A DNA stretch of 6,011 nucleotides, from assembly GCA_938027385.1 (NCBI GenBank), contig CALJBF010000047.1:1-6011 (forward strand), written 5' to 3'. Positions 1 to 6,011 of the stretch are shown in pieces (position 1 is the stretch's first letter; the number at the start of each line of letters is the position of its first letter). Below the pieces are notes generated by a model. The model worked only from the letters and a program-made list of their open reading frames with translations. It did not search any database and was not told where the DNA came from. Both the position numbers and the translations under genes were made by a program. This DNA comes from an uncultured Porphyromonadaceae bacterium (GTDB lineage: Bacteria; Bacteroidota; Bacteroidia; Bacteroidales; Muribaculaceae).

Positions 1-1609
1 TGTCGATGAACTCGCGGAGTTCGGGCGAGGGATCCACGGTGTAGAATTTCTCGTAATATTCGCGGGCTTTGTCGAGGTCTTTCTGAGTCTGGTAGTACGA
101 GCCGAGACGTGCATAGATGCCGCGGTAAATGTTCTTGCGTTTCTCGAGGTTTTCGGGATCGCTGTCAAGCACGGCAAGGGTGGCCATATCGGCGTCGACT
201 ACATTCTGGTCAACTTGACCCTTGTTGGCCACGCGGAAGATGTCAGAACGGGTGTTGAGCACCAGCGGGTTGTCGGGAACACGCTCGATAACCTGCGCGA
301 TGGTCTTCTTGGCGTTGGCCACGGCGTTGTTGAATGCTACGGAATCGGTCTCCATGTTGGTGATGGCCAGGTTCTGATAGCGGCGTGCCAGCGAGAAGAT
401 GTCGTTGGGGTCAACATCGTCTCCCATAGCGTCTACATATTTCTGCATCGATTCGGCTGCCTTGTCATACATCTTGGCCGAGTTGTATGCGCCTGAAAGA
501 TCCTTGAGCAGGTTCACTTTGTCGGGAGCCACTTTCACGGCGTTCTCGTAGGCGAATACAGCGAGGGTATCCTGGCCCATGTCCTGCAGGAGCTCGCCGT
601 ATTGCGAGTAGTCCTGGGCGTTGAGCTGTGCCTTGCGGTTGGCGAAGAGCTTGTCGGCGGCGGCTTTGGCAGCCTCAGGGTTCTTCATGGCCTTCTGGTT
701 GTAGAAGAGCATGCGCTGCATGTAGAAGTTGGCGGGATCCTCTTTCAGTATCTCCTCGGCCAGGTCGTGGCTGTCCTGATAGCGCTGGGCGAAGAAGAGC
801 AGACCCACCAGGCGCTGTTTGTCCTGCTTGAAACTGTTGGGGTTCTGGATATACTTCTCGTACTGCTCGGCGGCTTTGGTGAGCTGGTTGTTGTCGTAAT
901 ATTTCTCGGCGAGCTCACGCTGGGCGAGAGCCGAGTTGGGCTGTTTGTCGAGGAGCTCGTTCAGCTTGTTGATGGCGAACTGGGGGTTCACCGAGAAATA
1001 TGTGCGGGCATATTTCACATAAGCCTCGGGGTGCTCGTTGTCGGTGTCGAACTGAGCGGCCATCTCATAGTTGCCGGCAGCCTCGCCGACGTTGGTTTTG
1101 GCCAGACGGTCACCTTCGAGGATGAAGGGGGCCGGAGCGTTTTTCTGGGCTTTCTTGGCATCGGCAAGAGCCTTGTCAAGCTCTTTCTGATACTTCACGG
1201 GGTCGGCCACGAAGTAGGCGCGGGCAATCTCGGTGAGGATGTCGGCGTTCTTTTTGGCTTTGCCTTTGGCGTCTTTGAAGTATGACTGGGCCTGCGAGAG
1301 ATTCCCCTCGGCAAGTGCGATGGCACCGAGACCCACGTAGTTGTAACCGTTGTCGGGGTTGGCTGCCATACCCTTGTCGAAGTTTGCCTTTGCGGCAGCG
1401 CGGTCACCTTTGGCCATGTCGATCTGGCCGAGATAATAATATGCCGTGGCCTGGTCAGTGCCCGGTTCGGCGATGGTTTTCGACAGGATGATCTGGGCTT
1501 CCTCAGGCTGGTCGGCACGGAAATACTCGATACCGTCCTTATACCCTTGCTGGGCCGACATGCCCAGAGCGGTGCCTAAGAAGAGTGAAACAAGAAGTTT
1601 TGCTTTCAT
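1..1609 (-). CDS. Secreted tetratricopeptide-repeat (TPR) protein, 3' end outside the window
   Basis: The frame opens at ATG 1609 and stays open to the left edge, giving 536 visible residues with the C-terminus missing. Residues 1-19 form a Sec signal peptide (basic MKAK, hydrophobic core, cleavage probably after MSA and before QQ) with no lipobox cysteine, so the protein is probably periplasmic or attached to the outer membrane by partners. The rest is helical with many TPR-like units, clearest at about 53-87, 88-121, 226-258, 334-362, 366-395 and 494-527, showing the usual Y/L-G-A spacing and endings such as NPDN, APDK and DPSP. TPR arrays bind other proteins; no catalytic motif is seen. 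It follows the PstS-like lipoprotein gene by 136 bp on the same strand, and the two probably work together. Codon use is strongly biased: 36 of 38 Asn codons are AAC, which suggests high expression. The exact partner is unknown. The reading frame and TPR class are secure; the role is inference. Confidence 0.9.
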   Translation of the reverse strand, partial: MKAKLLVSLFLGTALGMSAQQGYKDGIEYFRADQPEEAQIILSKTIAEPGTDQATAYYYLGQIDMAKGDRAAAKANFDKGMAANPDNGYNYVGLGAIALAEGNLSQAQSYFKDAKGKAKKNADILTEIARAYFVADPVKYQKELDKALADAKKAQKNAPAPFILEGDRLAKTNVGEAAGNYEMAAQFDTDNEHPEAYVKYARTYFSVNPQFAINKLNELLDKQPNSALAQRELAEKYYDNNQLTKAAEQYEKYIQNPNSFKQDKQRLVGLLFFAQRYQDSHDLAEEILKEDPANFYMQRMLFYNQKAMKNPEAAKAAADKLFANRKAQLNAQDYSQYGELLQDMGQDTLAVFAYENAVKVAPDKVNLLKDLSGAYNSAKMYDKAAESMQKYVDAMGDDVDPNDIFSLARRYQNLAITNMETDSVAFNNAVANAKKTIAQVIERVPDNPLVLNTRSDIFRVANKGQVDQNVVDADMATLAVLDSDPENLEKRKNIYRGIYARLGSYYQTQKDLDKAREYYEKFYTVDPSPELREFID

Positions 1610-1695
1610 GTTACTGTTTGAGCTTTTATGTTACTTTTTCCTTATTAAACGTATATGTAAGGGGCTTTATTATCGGTGGCGGGTGCCGTTCATTG

Positions 1696-1736
1696 CCGGA
1701 AAAGGCCATTTCATTGGCATTTACGGATGATTCCGG
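1696..1736 (-). other. Imperfect hairpin between the binding-protein and TPR genes
   Basis: Ten bases after the stop of the PstS-like gene, the arms CCGGAA (1696-1701) and TTCCGG (1731-1736) are perfect inverted repeats. They enclose a second short pair, GCCA (1705-1708) and TGGC (1715-1718). The minus-strand RNA could form a nested stem, but no run of U follows, so this is not a textbook terminator. It could slow transcription, protect the upstream message from 3' decay, or mean nothing. The rest of the 1610-1745 gap is A/T-rich near the TPR start and holds only a 7-of-8 match to TAnnTTTG (1646-1653, minus strand) with no upstream TTTG. Confidence 0.3.
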
Positions 1737-1745
1737 GGAGGGATG

Positions 1746-2741
1746 TCAGTTCACCTGCACCATGCGGCGGTAGACCGTGCCCGGCAACACGCCTGTGGTC
1801 TGTATCAGTTTCTGCCCCTGAAACGAGGTCACGAAGGTGAAGAAACCGTTGGCCAGCGAGCCTGACGCACCGGTGTTGATCATCCAGATCGACCGGTAGA
1901 GCGGGTAGGTGCCGTCGAAGATATAGGCCTGATAGGGTTTCACGGCCACACGCGAGTCGTTGTGGCGCATGGGCATCACCTTAACGTCGGCGATGAAGTC
2001 GGTGGCGGTGGAGTCGTCGCGTTCAAGTGTCTTGGTCTTGTCCTCTACCGAAAGGTCGGCGGTGCGCAGGTCGGTCGAAATCCAGCTGACGCCGACGAGC
2101 CCCACGGCGTTGCGGCGCTCGCGCACGGCTTCGAACACTTTTTTCATCGAGCCTGCGGTGTAGACATTCTTGGCGAACGGCTTGCCACCCATGATCGAAT
2201 CGACTGCGTATGTGACTACTGACGAGCCGTTGTGGTCAAACACCACCTGGATGTCGCCGAGTTTCGACGGCGCCAAGTCGTTCCACTTCGTGATCTGTCC
2301 GGTGAGAATCTCGCCCAGATCTTTTACCGACATGTTCTCGATATCATTCTCGGGGTTGACAATCACGGCAATGGCATCCACGGCGATGCGTTTCTGCTTG
2401 GCGAAATGCTTGCGCCCTTTCAGTACCTGTTCCTGCTCGCGGGTGAGTGGGGTGGCGGTGACCGCTACACGGGCTTTGCCGCTCATCAGCGAGTCGATGG
2501 CGGCGTGGTTGTCGATGTAATAGGGGAGTACGGCGGCATGGGGGTAGCAGAACTCGAATACTTCGATTTCCTGCTCCATGATATTCTCGAATGAGGCGTC
2601 GCATGCCATGACCAGTGTGCCGGCAGTCGACGAGTTTTCCTGAGGCGGTTTGCGCTTGCCCCCTTTGCTCTTGCATCCGGTGGCTAACAGCGCCAGTATC
2701 AGCATCAGCGGCGCGAAGATGCGTATGTTTTTAGTCATCAT
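1746..2741 (-). CDS. PstS-like substrate-binding lipoprotein
   Basis: A 331-residue protein of the PBP-like (PstS/SphX) superfamily. I start it at ATG 2741 because this puts a lipoprotein signal at the very N-terminus: basic start, hydrophobic stretch at about 8-20, and lipobox ATG-C with the lipidated Cys at 23. An ATG at 2792 would add 17 polar residues before it and lies almost on the predicted transcription start. After Cys23 comes a basic linker (K/R-rich, 24-32) without the acidic residues of known Bacteroidota surface-export signals, so a periplasm-facing lipoprotein is likely. PstS-type landmarks are the first strand at 42-52 (ending ACDASF), the TPL motif at 97-99, the KDLGEILTGQITKWND stretch at 140-155 and the NGSS loop at 171-174. 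The Asp and Arg that bind phosphate in classical PstS appear absent. No permease or ATPase gene is near, so automatic naming as a phosphate transporter subunit may mislead. The TPR gene follows. Confidence 0.88.
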   Translation of the reverse strand: MMTKNIRIFAPLMLILALLATGCKSKGGKRKPPQENSSTAGTLVMACDASFENIMEQEIEVFEFCYPHAAVLPYYIDNHAAIDSLMSGKARVAVTATPLTREQEQVLKGRKHFAKQKRIAVDAIAVIVNPENDIENMSVKDLGEILTGQITKWNDLAPSKLGDIQVVFDHNGSSVVTYAVDSIMGGKPFAKNVYTAGSMKKVFEAVRERRNAVGLVGVSWISTDLRTADLSVEDKTKTLERDDSTATDFIADVKVMPMRHNDSRVAVKPYQAYIFDGTYPLYRSIWMINTGASGSLANGFFTFVTSFQGQKLIQTTGVLPGTVYRRMVQVN

Positions 2742-2801
2742 GTCGATAGTATGTTGCCGGAATGTGCTTTCGTCGTGGCAGCGATGGCACACCCGGGTTT
2801 A

Positions 2802-2833
2802 CAAAGTTACACAACTTATGTGCTCAGAGCAAA
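2802..2833 (-). promoter_or_regulatory. Bacteroidota-type promoter for the PstS-like gene
   Basis: On the minus strand TAACTTTG (2809-2802) matches the Bacteroidota -7 consensus TAnnTTTG exactly. TTTG (2833-2830) lies 20 bases upstream, the expected place for the -33 element. Transcription would start near 2795, leaving a leader of about 50 bases before ATG 2741. The spacer contains an 11-base palindrome, TGCTCAGAGCA (2821-2831), which could be a regulator site or chance. The promoter implies that the binding protein, and perhaps the TPR gene, can be expressed apart from the upstream membrane-protein gene. Confidence 0.65.
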
Positions 2834-2921
2834 AAAGAGGGGCAAAAAATTTTATATTCTGAAAGCATCCCCGAAGCAGAGGCGTTCCGGATCCTGTTTG
2901 TCGCTGCGGGTGGTTCCCGGG

Positions 2922-3158
2922 TCAGTCATCGGAGTCGGTGCCTGCGAACTGGCGGTATCCGCGCCAGATTCCGTACAGCACCAGAATGATGCCAGCCGTC
3001 CATCTGAGCCATTCCCAGTTTCCGCTGAAGTCAAAGATGGTACCGGTAAGTATGAGCACGCCGATAGCTACATAGAATATTATCATGAAGACGCCGAAAA
3101 TCAGGCGCATTGTGGCCGGTGCAGAGGGTTTGCGGCGGGGTGAGTCGTCTCGTTCCAT
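2922..3158 (-). CDS. Small two-helix inner-membrane protein
   Basis: A 78-residue protein with a basic, Pro-rich N-terminus (1-16), a hydrophobic helix at about 18-42, a short polar turn (FSGNWEW), a second helix at about 52-66, and a C-terminal motif YGIWRGYRQF (62-71) ending in an acidic tail. By the positive-inside rule both ends probably face the cytoplasm. The composition is that of a real membrane protein rather than a chance frame. I recall similar short proteins with a Y-G-I-x-R-x-Y-R-Q ending just before PstS-like genes in other Bacteroidales, which supports a link with the downstream lipoprotein, but I cannot verify this here. Met17 (codon at 3110) is an alternative start that would drop the charged head. 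No enzymatic motif is present and the function is unknown. It is separated from the next gene by 180 bp that contain a promoter. Confidence 0.75.
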   Translation of the reverse strand: MERDDSPRRKPSAPATMRLIFGVFMIIFYVAIGVLILTGTIFDFSGNWEWLRWTAGIILVLYGIWRGYRQFAGTDSDD

Positions 3159-3422
3159 AGTTGAAAGTGTTGAGTTGCGGTCTTGTGTCTTGTATGGCCG
3201 CGTCGCTGATGATGCGGCTGTTTTAAAGAATTAACATCTGCGGTGCGCGAATGTTCGTGAAACAGTCAACTTGCAGTCGCTACGTTAAAACCGCGTGTAA
3301 AATTAACTAAAATATTTCATACGACACACACGGCGGGAGTGGCTATTAAGTATCATTAACACGCGGAGCGCCCGGTTCATCACTGTTTTTCCGTAAATTT
3401 GTATTAAAAGAAAGTAACAGCT
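3159..3422. other. Divergent intergenic region between the membrane-protein gene and rarA
   Basis: No coding frame is credible here. The right half is A/T-richer and contains the rarA promoter candidate. GCCGC (3197-3201) and GCGGC (3214-3218) can pair and are followed on the plus strand by TGTTTT; on the minus strand this would be a weak hairpin in the leader of the membrane-protein gene. An 8-base inverted repeat, CCGCGTGT (3291-3298) and ACACGCGG (3359-3366), is about what chance would give in this length. No exact TAnnTTTG was found for the minus-strand gene. Confidence 0.4.
3394..3401 (+). promoter_or_regulatory. Candidate -7 promoter element of rarA
   Basis: TAAATTTG matches the Bacteroidota -7 consensus TAnnTTTG exactly and lies 21 bases before the rarA ATG at 3423. 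This would give a short, A-rich leader without a Shine-Dalgarno sequence. No clear TTTG is present at the -33 distance, so the assignment rests on one element only. Confidence 0.45.
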
Positions 3423-4694
3423 ATGCTCGCACCTTTGGCAGAACGGCTCAGGCCGCAGACTTTGGATGATTATATCGGCCAGGAACATCTGGTCGGCCCC
3501 GGCAGTATCCTGCGCCGCATGATAGATTCGGGCAACGTGAGCTCGTTCATACTCTGGGGTCCCCCGGGTGTGGGGAAGACCACCCTGGCGCGCATCATCG
3601 CCAATACCACCAAATCGAAGTTCTACACTCTCTCGGCCGTGACTTCGGGTGTGAAGGATGTGCGCGAGGTCATTGAGCGCTGTCGTGCCGAAAGCCAGAG
3701 CATGTTCTCGCAGGGGAGACCGATTCTTTTCATCGACGAGATTCACCGTTTCTCAAAGTCGCAGCAGGATAGTCTGCTCGGCGCCGTAGAGAACGGTACC
3801 GTCACGCTCATAGGCGCCACGACCGAGAATCCGTCGTTCGAGGTGATCCGCCCCCTTCTGTCGCGCGCCCAGGTGTACACGCTGAAACCGCTTGAGGCAC
3901 CGCAACTCGACACGCTGCTGCGCCGTGCGCTTGAGACCGACGAGATTCTTTCGCGCCGCAATCCGCGTGTCGAGCAGACCGACGCCCTTTTCCGGTTTGC
4001 CGGGGGCGATGCACGCAAGCTGCTAAATATCCTTGACCTGCTCGAACAGTCGACCCCTCACGGCCAGCCGCTGGTCATCAATGACAAGGAGGTCATAGAG
4101 CGGTTGCAGGAGAATCCTGCGGCCTACGACAAGCAGGGCGACATGCACTACGACATAATCTCGGCATTCATCAAGAGCGTGAGGGGGTCAGACCCCGATG
4201 CCGCGCTTTACTGGCTGGCGCGTATGATAGCGGGAGGCGAAGACCCCATATTTATCGCACGCCGTCTGGTCATCCTGTCGGCCGAGGATATCGGCCTGGC
4301 CAACCCGAACGCGCTGCTGCTTGCCAACGCTACCTTCGATGTCGTATCGAAAATCGGAATGCCCGAGGGGCGCATCCCCCTGGCCGAGTGTACGGTCTAT
4401 CTGGCCACATCGCCCAAAAGCAACTCGGCCTATATGGGCATTGCCGCCGCGCTGGCAAAAGTCGAGGCTACCGGTGACCTGCCGGTGCCGCTGCATATAC
4501 GCAACGCCCCCACATCGCTGATGAAAAAATTAGGGTATGGTGCCGATTATAAGTACGCCCATGACTTTCCGGGCAATTTCGTGCGCCAGCAGTTCCTGCC
4601 TGACGCCATAGACGGCACCCGTTTCTGGAACCCCTGCGATAACCAGGCCGAACAGCGTGCCGCCGCCCTGCAGCGCGAGCGCTGGGGCCGCTGA
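3423..4694 (+). CDS. rarA: Replication-associated recombination protein A (AAA+ ATPase, RarA/MgsA)
   Basis: A complete 423-residue member of the RarA/MgsA/WRNIP1 family, close to the usual family length (E. coli about 447). These cytoplasmic ATPases resemble clamp-loader subunits, act at stalled or gapped replication forks with single-strand binding protein, and help maintain genome stability. Visible motifs: N-terminal PLAERLRPQTLDDYIGQEHL (4-23), typical of the family; Walker A GPPGVGKT (46-53) with Lys52; Walker B ILFIDEIHRF (101-110) with Asp105 and Glu106; sensor 1 GATTEN (131-136); a candidate arginine finger at Arg148 in LLSR; and sensor 2 GDAR (195-198). The C-terminal MgsA tetramerisation region begins near 238 (GDMHYDIISAFIKS) and includes SAEDIGLANP (286-295). 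All key residues are present. It is transcribed alone, divergent from the gene to its left and convergent with the hydrolase. Annotators sometimes call it a Holliday-junction ATPase, but it is not RuvB. Confidence 0.97.
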   Translation: MLAPLAERLRPQTLDDYIGQEHLVGPGSILRRMIDSGNVSSFILWGPPGVGKTTLARIIANTTKSKFYTLSAVTSGVKDVREVIERCRAESQSMFSQGRPILFIDEIHRFSKSQQDSLLGAVENGTVTLIGATTENPSFEVIRPLLSRAQVYTLKPLEAPQLDTLLRRALETDEILSRRNPRVEQTDALFRFAGGDARKLLNILDLLEQSTPHGQPLVINDKEVIERLQENPAAYDKQGDMHYDIISAFIKSVRGSDPDAALYWLARMIAGGEDPIFIARRLVILSAEDIGLANPNALLLANATFDVVSKIGMPEGRIPLAECTVYLATSPKSNSAYMGIAAALAKVEATGDLPVPLHIRNAPTSLMKKLGYGADYKYAHDFPGNFVRQQFLPDAIDGTRFWNPCDNQAEQRAAALQRERWGR

Positions 4695-4700
4695 TTCAAG

Positions 4701-4749
4701 GCCGGAAGGTGTTGCAGAACCCGGTTTGAGGTCCTGCAACACCCTCGGC
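4701..4749. terminator. Strong hairpin between convergent genes, probable bidirectional terminator
   Basis: GGTGTTGCAG (4708-4717) and CTGCAACACC (4734-4743) form a perfect 10-bp stem with a 16-base loop. GCCG (4701-4704) and CGGC (4746-4749) extend it after a small internal bulge. It starts 6 bases after the rarA stop and ends 2 bases before the hydrolase stop on the other strand, filling the 57-bp gap. A stem works in both directions, which suits convergent genes. No T-tract follows on either strand, so termination is inferred from position and stem strength. Confidence 0.6.
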
Positions 4750-4751
4750 AT

Positions 4752-5801
4752 TCAGTGGCGTCGGATAAAACTGAAGATGGTGTCGTATGCGGCGTCGCGG
4801 GCCGCTTTCTTCGAGAGGATGAGGTCATGCAGGCCGCTGTCTATTGTCACGACCTCGCGTACACGCCCCAGTTTCTCGCCACGTTTCTGCAGCATGGCAG
4901 GGTCGAGCACGGCATCGCCGGTCTGGAACTCGGGGGTCCAGTCACACCCCTCAATCTTGCGGCTGCTATGCATGACCAGAATGGGCACGGTGATATGTGA
5001 ACCGTCTTTCTTGAGCTTGTTCTGTGCGCGTGTGATGGCGCGTATCCAGCTCAGTGTCACCGGGGGCGAGTATATCATCTTCCAGTCGGTATTGTATTCC
5101 CACTCGCCGTGATGCGACTTCAGCAGACTGTAGGCGTAGCCGTCGCAGTGCGACTGTTTGATTTTCGCGTTCTTGAACAGGCTACCGGCGAAACTCACCA
5201 CCGGGATGGCGACATTGCGCATGGCGGCCGAATAGTTCCATTCCAGGAAGGGGCTGTCGGTGACTATGCGGTTCACGCCCGAAAAGGCACCGCGCTCGGC
5301 ACCATAGAGCGCCACGGTGAGTCCTCCGGTCGAGTGGCCGCTCAGGGTTATGTCGGTCACGCCGTCGCGGCGCATCTGGGCCAAAGCCGAGTCTATGTCG
5401 GCGAAATACTCTTTCTGGTCGCGGATGTTGAACGGGTATTGCCACGGCTCGTAACTGCGGCCGTAACGGCGCAGATCCACGGCATAGAAATTGTAGCCCG
5501 AGTCGACGAACCGGTCGCCCATTTCAGACTGAAAGAAATAGTCGTTGAATCCGTGTACGTACAGTACCCCTTTCCGAGAGCCTCCGGGCACTGGCTTGCG
5601 GATTATCGTAGACCGGCAGGGGCCGTCAAACGCCTCCCCCTGATTTACGTAACGTGCCTCGTACCCCTTGAGTATGTCGGGGTGCCACGCCAGATCGGTT
5701 TCGGGCGTTTTCGGTCCGTCATATCGGCTGTCGGTGTCGAAAGCCGCGGCCAGCAGGCTTGCGCCGGCCAGTATGCCGGCAATCAACGGGAGTCGTTTCA
5801 T
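4752..5801 (-). CDS. Exported alpha/beta hydrolase (serine hydrolase, lysophospholipase/S33-like)
   Basis: A 349-residue alpha/beta-hydrolase of the Hydrolase_4 (monoacylglycerol lipase-like) type. Residues 1-20 are a Sec signal peptide (MKR, then a hydrophobic run ending LLAAA) without a lipobox, so the enzyme is probably periplasmic or secreted. Visible core: oxyanion-hole motif HGF (83-85), VDLRRYGRS (108-116), nucleophile elbow GHSTGG (155-160) with Ser157, the likely acid Asp296 in TGDAVLD, and the likely base His325 in GLHDL. The segment between about 185 and 265 is probably the lid that sets substrate choice. An ester or lipid is the expected substrate class, but the actual one cannot be read from sequence. 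It starts 6 bp after the preceding short reading frame on the same strand, which suggests co-transcription, and ends at the hairpin shared with rarA. All triad residues are present, so it should be active. Confidence 0.9.
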   Translation of the reverse strand: MKRLPLIAGILAGASLLAAAFDTDSRYDGPKTPETDLAWHPDILKGYEARYVNQGEAFDGPCRSTIIRKPVPGGSRKGVLYVHGFNDYFFQSEMGDRFVDSGYNFYAVDLRRYGRSYEPWQYPFNIRDQKEYFADIDSALAQMRRDGVTDITLSGHSTGGLTVALYGAERGAFSGVNRIVTDSPFLEWNYSAAMRNVAIPVVSFAGSLFKNAKIKQSHCDGYAYSLLKSHHGEWEYNTDWKMIYSPPVTLSWIRAITRAQNKLKKDGSHITVPILVMHSSRKIEGCDWTPEFQTGDAVLDPAMLQKRGEKLGRVREVVTIDSGLHDLILSKKAARDAAYDTIFSFIRRH

Positions 5802-5807
5802 GTGTGG

Positions 5808-6011
5808 TTATTTTGCAAGACAGCGGGCTATGACCTCTTCGGGAATCCCTTCGCGGCGCATACGTTCGGCGATGCGTTCCGCCTCGTCTGCCTCGCGGGA
5901 GTGGAACACCATCCGCCCGAACGCTTTGAAAGCGTCGGTGAGCTGCCGCCGTCCGTCGTCGGTGGTGATGTCGATGCCTCCGAACGTAGATCTGTCCTTA
6001 TGGAGCACCAT
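5808..6011 (-). CDS. Short hypothetical protein, possibly the C-terminus of a longer gene
   Basis: The frame has 67 codons ending at TAA (5808-5810), and its first in-window ATG is the last three bases of the window. It cannot be told whether that ATG is the real start or an internal Met of a longer protein cut by the edge. The C-terminal half (about 33-67) is rich in Arg, Glu and Ala and should be helical. The ending REGIPEEVIARCLAK loosely resembles helical tails such as those at the end of Rpn/PD-(D/E)XK transposase-like proteins, but that similarity is too weak to name it. It lies 6 bp upstream of the hydrolase start, a spacing typical of an operon. No catalytic motif or membrane segment is seen. 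Confidence 0.6.
   Translation of the reverse strand: MVLHKDRSTFGGIDITTDDGRRQLTDAFKAFGRMVFHSREADEAERIAERMRREGIPEEVIARCLAK

Noticed and set aside
602..1285. A 227-codon plus-strand open frame inside the TPR gene
   Set aside because: It is antisense to the signal-peptide-bearing TPR frame. Its hydrophobic Val/Leu/Gly composition is what the complement of a codon-biased, Glu/Asp/Asn-rich gene gives, so it is a shadow frame.
2742..2792. Alternative upstream start (ATG at 2792) for the PstS-like protein
   Set aside because: It would put 17 polar residues before the lipoprotein signal peptide, and it lies within a few bases of the predicted transcription start.
2871..2890. Weak inverted repeat CCGAAGC / GCGTTCCGG downstream of the small membrane-protein gene
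   Set aside because: The pairing is broken by mismatches and an unpaired base, and the T-rich stretch on the minus strand lies too far downstream to make a convincing terminator.
3291..3366. Eight-base inverted repeat CCGCGTGT / ACACGCGG in the divergent region
   Set aside because: The arms are 60 bases apart, and a match of this length is roughly expected by chance in 264 bp.
3303..3746. A 147-codon minus-strand open frame overlapping the start of rarA
   Set aside because: Most of it is antisense to the conserved rarA ATPase domain, it has no recognisable motif, and it would cover the rarA promoter candidate.
1..6011. CRISPR array, tRNA/rRNA gene, insertion sequence, toxin-antitoxin or defence system
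   Set aside because: No regularly spaced direct repeats, no terminal inverted repeats with a transposase, no tRNA-like fold and no nuclease or toxin motifs were seen. The genes present are housekeeping or envelope genes.

Overview
The window looks like chromosomal DNA from a member of the Bacteroidota, most likely order Bacteroidales. It is fairly G+C-rich, so a Muribaculaceae-like genome is plausible, but the family assignment is only a guess. The reasons are promoter-like TAnnTTTG elements, one with a well-spaced upstream TTTG; no Shine-Dalgarno sequences before the genes, only A-rich leaders; and gene families typical of this group (a PstS-like lipoprotein next to a secreted TPR protein, and a short two-helix membrane protein). 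No CRISPR array, tRNA, rRNA, insertion sequence or phage gene is visible.

Left part (1-3158, all minus strand, read right to left): a 78-residue two-helix membrane protein (3158-2922); a 180-bp gap holding a good Bacteroidota-type promoter; a PstS-like substrate-binding lipoprotein (2741-1746); a 136-bp gap with an imperfect hairpin; and a long secreted TPR protein (from 1609, running off the left edge). No PstC, PstA or PstB gene is present, so the binding protein is not part of a visible ABC transporter. Two residues that hold phosphate in classical PstS proteins seem to be replaced. As I recall, related binding-protein/TPR pairs in other Bacteroidales lie downstream of exbB/exbD/tonB genes. 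Here those genes are absent and the block instead faces rarA. The pair may therefore serve envelope energisation or sensing rather than phosphate import, but this is inference.

Middle part (3159-4749): a 264-bp divergent intergenic region, then rarA (mgsA) on the plus strand. It encodes the AAA+ ATPase that acts at stalled replication forks and looks complete. A strong hairpin just after it lies between the convergent ends of rarA and the next gene and probably terminates both.

Right part (4752-6011, minus strand): a short reading frame cut by or starting at the window edge, followed after 6 bp by an exported alpha/beta hydrolase with an intact catalytic triad. These two are probably co-transcribed.

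Overall this is ordinary housekeeping and envelope gene content. The most interesting part is the orphan binding-protein/TPR pair. I do not see clear evidence of a wholly new system.
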